From the NCBI GenBank assembly GCA_946478755.1, contig CAMLDJ010000217.1:1-9193 (forward strand): DNA of 9,193 bases, in the 5' to 3' direction. Position 1 is the first letter of the stretch. Each line of letters begins with the position of its first letter. Made by a program: the position numbers and the translations under genes. The notes below the pieces were generated by a model. The model had not been told where the DNA came from and ran no database searches. It was given only the letters and a program-made list of their open reading frames with translations. This document shows, piece by piece, positions 6,020 to 9,193 of this stretch. Source of the stretch: an uncultured Pedobacter sp. GTDB taxonomy: Bacteria; Bacteroidota; Bacteroidia; Sphingobacteriales; Sphingobacteriaceae.

Positions 6020-8749
6020 ATGAGATCTCTTTTTATAATAACGCTTTCTGGGCTTACTGCACTCCTGCTGTTTTTATTTGGACAGGACAATTCCATAAAA
6101 AAGAATAAGGAGAATCCTTTGCTGACAGACCGTGCAAACTTTAAATTAACGATCGATACACCGGATCAGAGCAGGTTTGTTAAAGTAAACCTGGTACAGG
6201 GAAAATTTACTGAACCTACGGAAATGGCCATTTTGCCAAATCTCGACATTCTTGTTGCGCAACGAAGAGGTGAGATTATGATTTATAAAAATCAGTCCAA
6301 AACCTTGAAAACAGCTGTTAAACTGGATGTTTATTTCAAAGCCAGTGTGCCTGATGTTAATGCCGAAGAGGGTTTGCTGGGAATAGCTATTGATCCGGAT
6401 TTTTCGATCAATCATTATATATATGCCTTTTACAGTCCAATAAAGACTTCCGTGAACCGTTTATCGAGGTTTAAACTGGTTAATGACCGGATAAGCCTTT
6501 CTTCGGAAAAGGTGGTTCTGGAATTTTATTCTCAAAGGCAGATCTGCTGCCATACGGGAGGTTCAATAGCTTTTGGGCCAGACGGCTTATTGTATGTATC
6601 TACAGGTGATAACTCCACTCCTTTTGATGTTCCGAAACAGCAGTTTGTAAACAAAGGTTATGCACCTCTGGATAACCGCCCCGGCTTGCACCAATATGAT
6701 TCCCGGAGATCTGCCGGGAATACCAACGATCTGAGAGGTAAGATTTTAAGGGTAAAAGTGAACGCAGATGGCAGTTACAGCATTCCAGATGGAAATTTGT
6801 TCGCTAAAAATGACCCTAAAACCAAACCCGAGATCTATGTAATGGGTAGCAGAAATCCTTACCGGATCTCTGTAGATCAGAAGACAGGATTTTTATATTG
6901 GGGTGATGTTGGGCCTGATGCCAGCGCCGATAATGAGCTAAGAGGTCCCAGAGGCTATGATGAAATTAACCAGGCCCGTAAAGCAGGTTTTTTTGGGTGG
7001 CCATTTTTTATAGGGAACAACTACCCTTACAGGGCTTATGATTATACCAATGGACAAAGTGCCGAGGTGTTTCGGGCAGATAGCCCTGTTAACAATTCGC
7101 CAAATAATACCGGACTTACACAATTGCCGGCCGCACAGCCTGCTTATATCTGGTATCCCTATGCGGCATCCAGTGAGTTTCCACAGGTTGGTGCCGGTGG
7201 CCGCACTGCCATGGCAGGACCCGTTTATCATCCGAAACCTGGTGTTACGCCCTATCCTGCTTATTATAATGGTAAGCTGATTATTTACGATTGGGTTAGA
7301 GGCTGGGTAAAAGCAGTTAGTATGTCGCCCGATGGAGCCTATCTGAATATGGAACCTTTTTTATCAGCGGTCCCTTTGTCTGCACCTGTGGATATGGAGT
7401 TGGGTCCAGATGGCAAATTATATATTCTGGAATACGGTAAAGGCTGGTTTACAAAAAACCCGGATGCGGGGATTGCCAGAGTTGACTATCTGAAAGGCAA
7501 CAGGCCTCCACAGGTCAACCAACTGGAGGTTAAAAAGCCGAGCGGGCTGCTCCCATACAAACTTGTTGCTTCCGTAGATGTAAAAGATCCTGATGGAGAT
7601 GCCCTAACTTATATCTGGAACCTGGGCAAAGGGCTTAAAAAAGCGACCATTTCGGCGGTGTTGAGCCATACATTTACCAAAGCTGGTGAATATCCTGTCA
7701 GTGTAAGAGTGGTGGATAAAAAAGGGGCTTCATCTGTCAGTAACGTAGTTACTGTTTTTGCGGGAAATGAACATCCGCGGGTCGAAATTAAGCTATCAGG
7801 TAATAAAAGCTTTTATTTTCCCTCTAAACCAGTGGCTTATAAGGTGCTGGTTTCGGACAATGGAGCTCAGGTTAATAAAAGCAGGGTCTATGTTTCAAAT
7901 ACTTATACAGAAGGGCTTGATCTTGCCGGCGCGCAGCTGGGTCACCAGCAGGCAGCGCAAACGCTTATTGGGAAATCACTGATGTTGAAATCCGACTGTA
8001 GCACCTGTCATAAAATCAATGAGGTATCTATTGGACCTTCCTTTACCAGGATATCTGCTAAATATCAGAAGAATAACAGCGCGGTTACTTATTTAACAGG
8101 TAAAGTGACTAAGGGAGGCAGTGGCGTATGGGGAGAAATTCCGATGCCTGCGCATACTACCATGAAGGACACGGAAGCAAGACAAATTGCGGAATGGATC
8201 ATGTCCCTCAGTGCTAAAGTAATTAATAGGCCTTCTCTTCCTATGGAAGGTAAAATTATGCCAAGGGCAACCAATGCCAGTAAGCCTGTTTTTGCACTCA
8301 AGGCCAGCTATGCTGATATGGGCGCAGCAGGATTGAAATCACTAAGTGCTACAAATGTGGTTAACCTTAGAAATCATGTGATTGGAGCGACTGAAATAAA
8401 AGAGGTCTCAAAATTTGGCCGACGTGATTTTTCTGGTACGGAGGCATTGATCTTTCCAGATAATGCCGGCTGGATCAGGTTTAAACAAATTGACCTTACT
8501 GGCATTTCTCAGTTTCTACTTTCAATAAAAGATATGGGCGGAGATGTAGATTATGAAGTCGAGGTCAGGCTGGATAGCCAGGAAGGACAATTACTTGGAA
8601 AGGCAGATACAGCTATAGGAAACTCCTCATTAACAGTCCCTTTAACATCCGTTATGGATGGTAAGTTTCATGACGTGATGCTTTTGTTTAAAGCCAATAA
8701 AAAGGGGGTCAGGAACAGGCCGCTGTTACTGAATGTTTCGGTTATTTAA
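6020..8749 (+). CDS. Exported PQQ-type sugar dehydrogenase fused to PKD and cytochrome c
   Basis: A 909-residue periplasmic multidomain protein. Residues 1-21 are an export signal (FIITLSGLTALLLFLFG). Residues about 52-492 form a glucose/sorbosone dehydrogenase-type beta-propeller: TEPTEMAILP, GLLGIAIDPDF, CCHTGGSIAFGPDGLLYVST (176-195), GSRNPYRI and GWPFF are its repeat motifs. H178 lies where the catalytic histidine of soluble PQQ glucose dehydrogenase is found. Residues about 496-580 are a PKD domain (VKDPDGDALTYIWNLG, FTKAGEYPVSVRVVD), and about 583-635 looks like another Ig-like strand region. A class I cytochrome c follows (about 640-735), with haem motif CSTCH at 660-664 and probable axial Met709 in EIPMPAH. 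Residues about 750-909 look like a beta-rich, carbohydrate-binding-module-like end. The likely role is oxidation of a sugar with electrons passed to the attached haem. PQQ itself is an inference; no PQQ synthesis genes are in view. Confidence 0.9.
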   Translation: MRSLFIITLSGLTALLLFLFGQDNSIKKNKENPLLTDRANFKLTIDTPDQSRFVKVNLVQGKFTEPTEMAILPNLDILVAQRRGEIMIYKNQSKTLKTAVKLDVYFKASVPDVNAEEGLLGIAIDPDFSINHYIYAFYSPIKTSVNRLSRFKLVNDRISLSSEKVVLEFYSQRQICCHTGGSIAFGPDGLLYVSTGDNSTPFDVPKQQFVNKGYAPLDNRPGLHQYDSRRSAGNTNDLRGKILRVKVNADGSYSIPDGNLFAKNDPKTKPEIYVMGSRNPYRISVDQKTGFLYWGDVGPDASADNELRGPRGYDEINQARKAGFFGWPFFIGNNYPYRAYDYTNGQSAEVFRADSPVNNSPNNTGLTQLPAAQPAYIWYPYAASSEFPQVGAGGRTAMAGPVYHPKPGVTPYPAYYNGKLIIYDWVRGWVKAVSMSPDGAYLNMEPFLSAVPLSAPVDMELGPDGKLYILEYGKGWFTKNPDAGIARVDYLKGNRPPQVNQLEVKKPSGLLPYKLVASVDVKDPDGDALTYIWNLGKGLKKATISAVLSHTFTKAGEYPVSVRVVDKKGASSVSNVVTVFAGNEHPRVEIKLSGNKSFYFPSKPVAYKVLVSDNGAQVNKSRVYVSNTYTEGLDLAGAQLGHQQAAQTLIGKSLMLKSDCSTCHKINEVSIGPSFTRISAKYQKNNSAVTYLTGKVTKGGSGVWGEIPMPAHTTMKDTEARQIAEWIMSLSAKVINRPSLPMEGKIMPRATNASKPVFALKASYADMGAAGLKSLSATNVVNLRNHVIGATEIKEVSKFGRRDFSGTEALIFPDNAGWIRFKQIDLTGISQFLLSIKDMGGDVDYEVEVRLDSQEGQLLGKADTAIGNSSLTVPLTSVMDGKFHDVMLLFKANKKGVRNRPLLLNVSVI

Positions 8750-8754
8750 TGCAA

Positions 8755-8906
8755 ATATGATTTTACTTGAGCACAAATATTATTTTCACTTAAACACAAA
8801 ATATGCCTTCTGCTTAGAACAAACTATGGTTTTGCTTGAGCACAAAATATGCCTTCCGCTTAGAACAAAATATGGTTTTTGCTTGAGCACAAAATATGCC
8901 TTCTGC
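8755..8906. repeat. Tandem array of 23-bp units (six full plus a partial seventh)
   Basis: The unit boundaries are 8755, 8778, 8801, 8824, 8847, 8870 and 8894. Units 1-5 are exactly 23 bp, unit 6 is 24 bp, and unit 7 matches only over its first 13 bases. Most begin ATATG and end in ACAAA. Two subtypes alternate: one with GCTTGAGCACAAA (units 4 and 6, and unit 1 with A for the first G), the other with GCTTAGAACAAA (units 3 and 5). This makes a 46-47-bp higher-order repeat: units 3-4 and 5-6 differ at only three positions. Units 1-2 are more diverged. The array begins 5 bp after the stop of the dehydrogenase gene and runs into the hairpin element at 8898. It is not coding in any convincing way. 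Confidence 0.9.
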
Positions 8907-8968
8907 GAAGCGACCTAGGAGCTTTTGTCTTCTTCAGACAAAAGAATCCAGACGCTGAGTAGAATGGC
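8898..8968. terminator. Long imperfect hairpin between convergent genes
   Basis: The outer stem pairs GCCTTCT (8898-8904) with AGAATGGC (8961-8968, one bulged T). Further in, AGCG (8909-8912) can pair with CGCT (8953-8956) and GGA (8918-8920) with TCC (8947-8949). The core is a perfect 9-bp stem, CTTTTGTCT (8922-8930) with AGACAAAAG (8936-8944), around a TCTTC loop. It ends one base before the stop codon of the minus-strand gene at 8969 and follows the dehydrogenase gene. T-rich flanks (TTATTTTG on the plus side) are modest, so termination in both directions is likely but not certain. Confidence 0.6.
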
Positions 8969-9193
8969 TTATTTTGACCTCTTGTTTAAATTTACTACCG
9001 CCCCAATCGTAAATATCGAATTACCTGCATTCATATATTTTCTGCTGTTCAAGCCAAAAGTCCCGCTGGTGGTATATTGCAGCTGAACCGTTTCACTTAA
9101 ATGCATCCTGGTAAAGAAAATAGGTTCGAGAAAAATGTTGCCCTCTCTTACCTGCCCCATTGAATTGCGCATGAAAGTTTTCATATCTACATT
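8969..9193 (-). CDS. C-terminal end of a possible outer-membrane beta-barrel protein, truncated
   Basis: The minus-strand frame stays open to the window edge (the last codons read N-V-D-M-K-T-F), so the 74 or so visible residues are the C-terminal part of a longer protein and the internal methionines are not starts. The sequence alternates polar and hydrophobic residues (NIFLEPIFFTRMHLSETVQL, then SIFTIGAVVNLNKRSK), with short turns such as GLNSRKYMNAGNS. That is the look of the last strands of an outer-membrane beta-barrel. I do not recognise a specific family. It ends with TAA at 8969-8971, directly beside the hairpin element. Confidence 0.6.
   Translation of the reverse strand, partial: NVDMKTFMRNSMGQVREGNIFLEPIFFTRMHLSETVQLQYTTSGTFGLNSRKYMNAGNSIFTIGAVVNLNKRSK

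Noticed and set aside
8755..8906. Tandem array considered as a CRISPR array
   Set aside because: The units are directly adjacent with no unique spacers, and no cas genes are present.
8733..8918. Open frame of 61 codons across the tandem repeats, with repeated LEHK and TKYAFC peptides
   Set aside because: Its repetitiveness comes from the 23-bp DNA repeat, it starts inside the end of the dehydrogenase gene, and the repeat period rotates the frame. There is no sign of coding selection.

Overview
The window looks like a chromosomal segment of a Bacteroidota bacterium, most likely a Sphingobacteriaceae member such as Pedobacter. This rests on several things: moderate-to-low GC with AT-rich intergenic DNA, almost no Shine-Dalgarno sequences before the starts, one TAnnTTTG-type -7 promoter element, and the protein families present (3-keto-disaccharide hydrolase/DUF1080, a PQQ-type sugar dehydrogenase fused to PKD and cytochrome c, secreted thioredoxin-like proteins). 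The genus is an inference from family content, not from a marker gene.

Layout. On the minus strand at the left edge lie the first 17 codons of a secreted protein (1-52). It follows a secreted DUF1080 protein (69-1505) with a 16-bp gap, so the two probably form an operon. A separate minus-strand MFS efflux-type transporter (1772-2962) is divergent from a plus-strand short-chain dehydrogenase (3069-3929). The dehydrogenase converges on a minus-strand secreted thioredoxin-fold protein (4081-4662), and a structured bidirectional terminator-like element lies between them. A 327-bp intergenic region with a perfect 25-bp palindrome precedes a plus-strand HD-domain phosphohydrolase (4990-5844). Then comes a large plus-strand exported dehydrogenase of 909 residues with a beta-propeller, PKD, cytochrome c and C-terminal beta domain (6020-8749). 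Its 3' end is followed by six full 23-bp tandem repeats and a partial seventh, running into a second hairpin element. That element abuts the stop codon of a truncated minus-strand gene that may encode an outer-membrane beta-barrel protein (8969-9193).

How the genes fit together. The DUF1080 protein and the propeller-cytochrome protein both point to carbohydrate handling outside the inner membrane: sugar oxidation, and cleavage or processing of oxidised glycosides. They are about 4.5 kb apart on opposite strands and need not be co-regulated. The remaining genes are single-gene housekeeping or stress functions with no clear shared pathway. I see no phage, CRISPR, insertion sequence, tRNA or rRNA.

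The most notable non-coding signals are the 23-bp tandem array (8755-8906), the two structured elements at convergent gene junctions that share short motifs, and the palindrome upstream of the HD gene. I did not find a convincing new multi-gene system.
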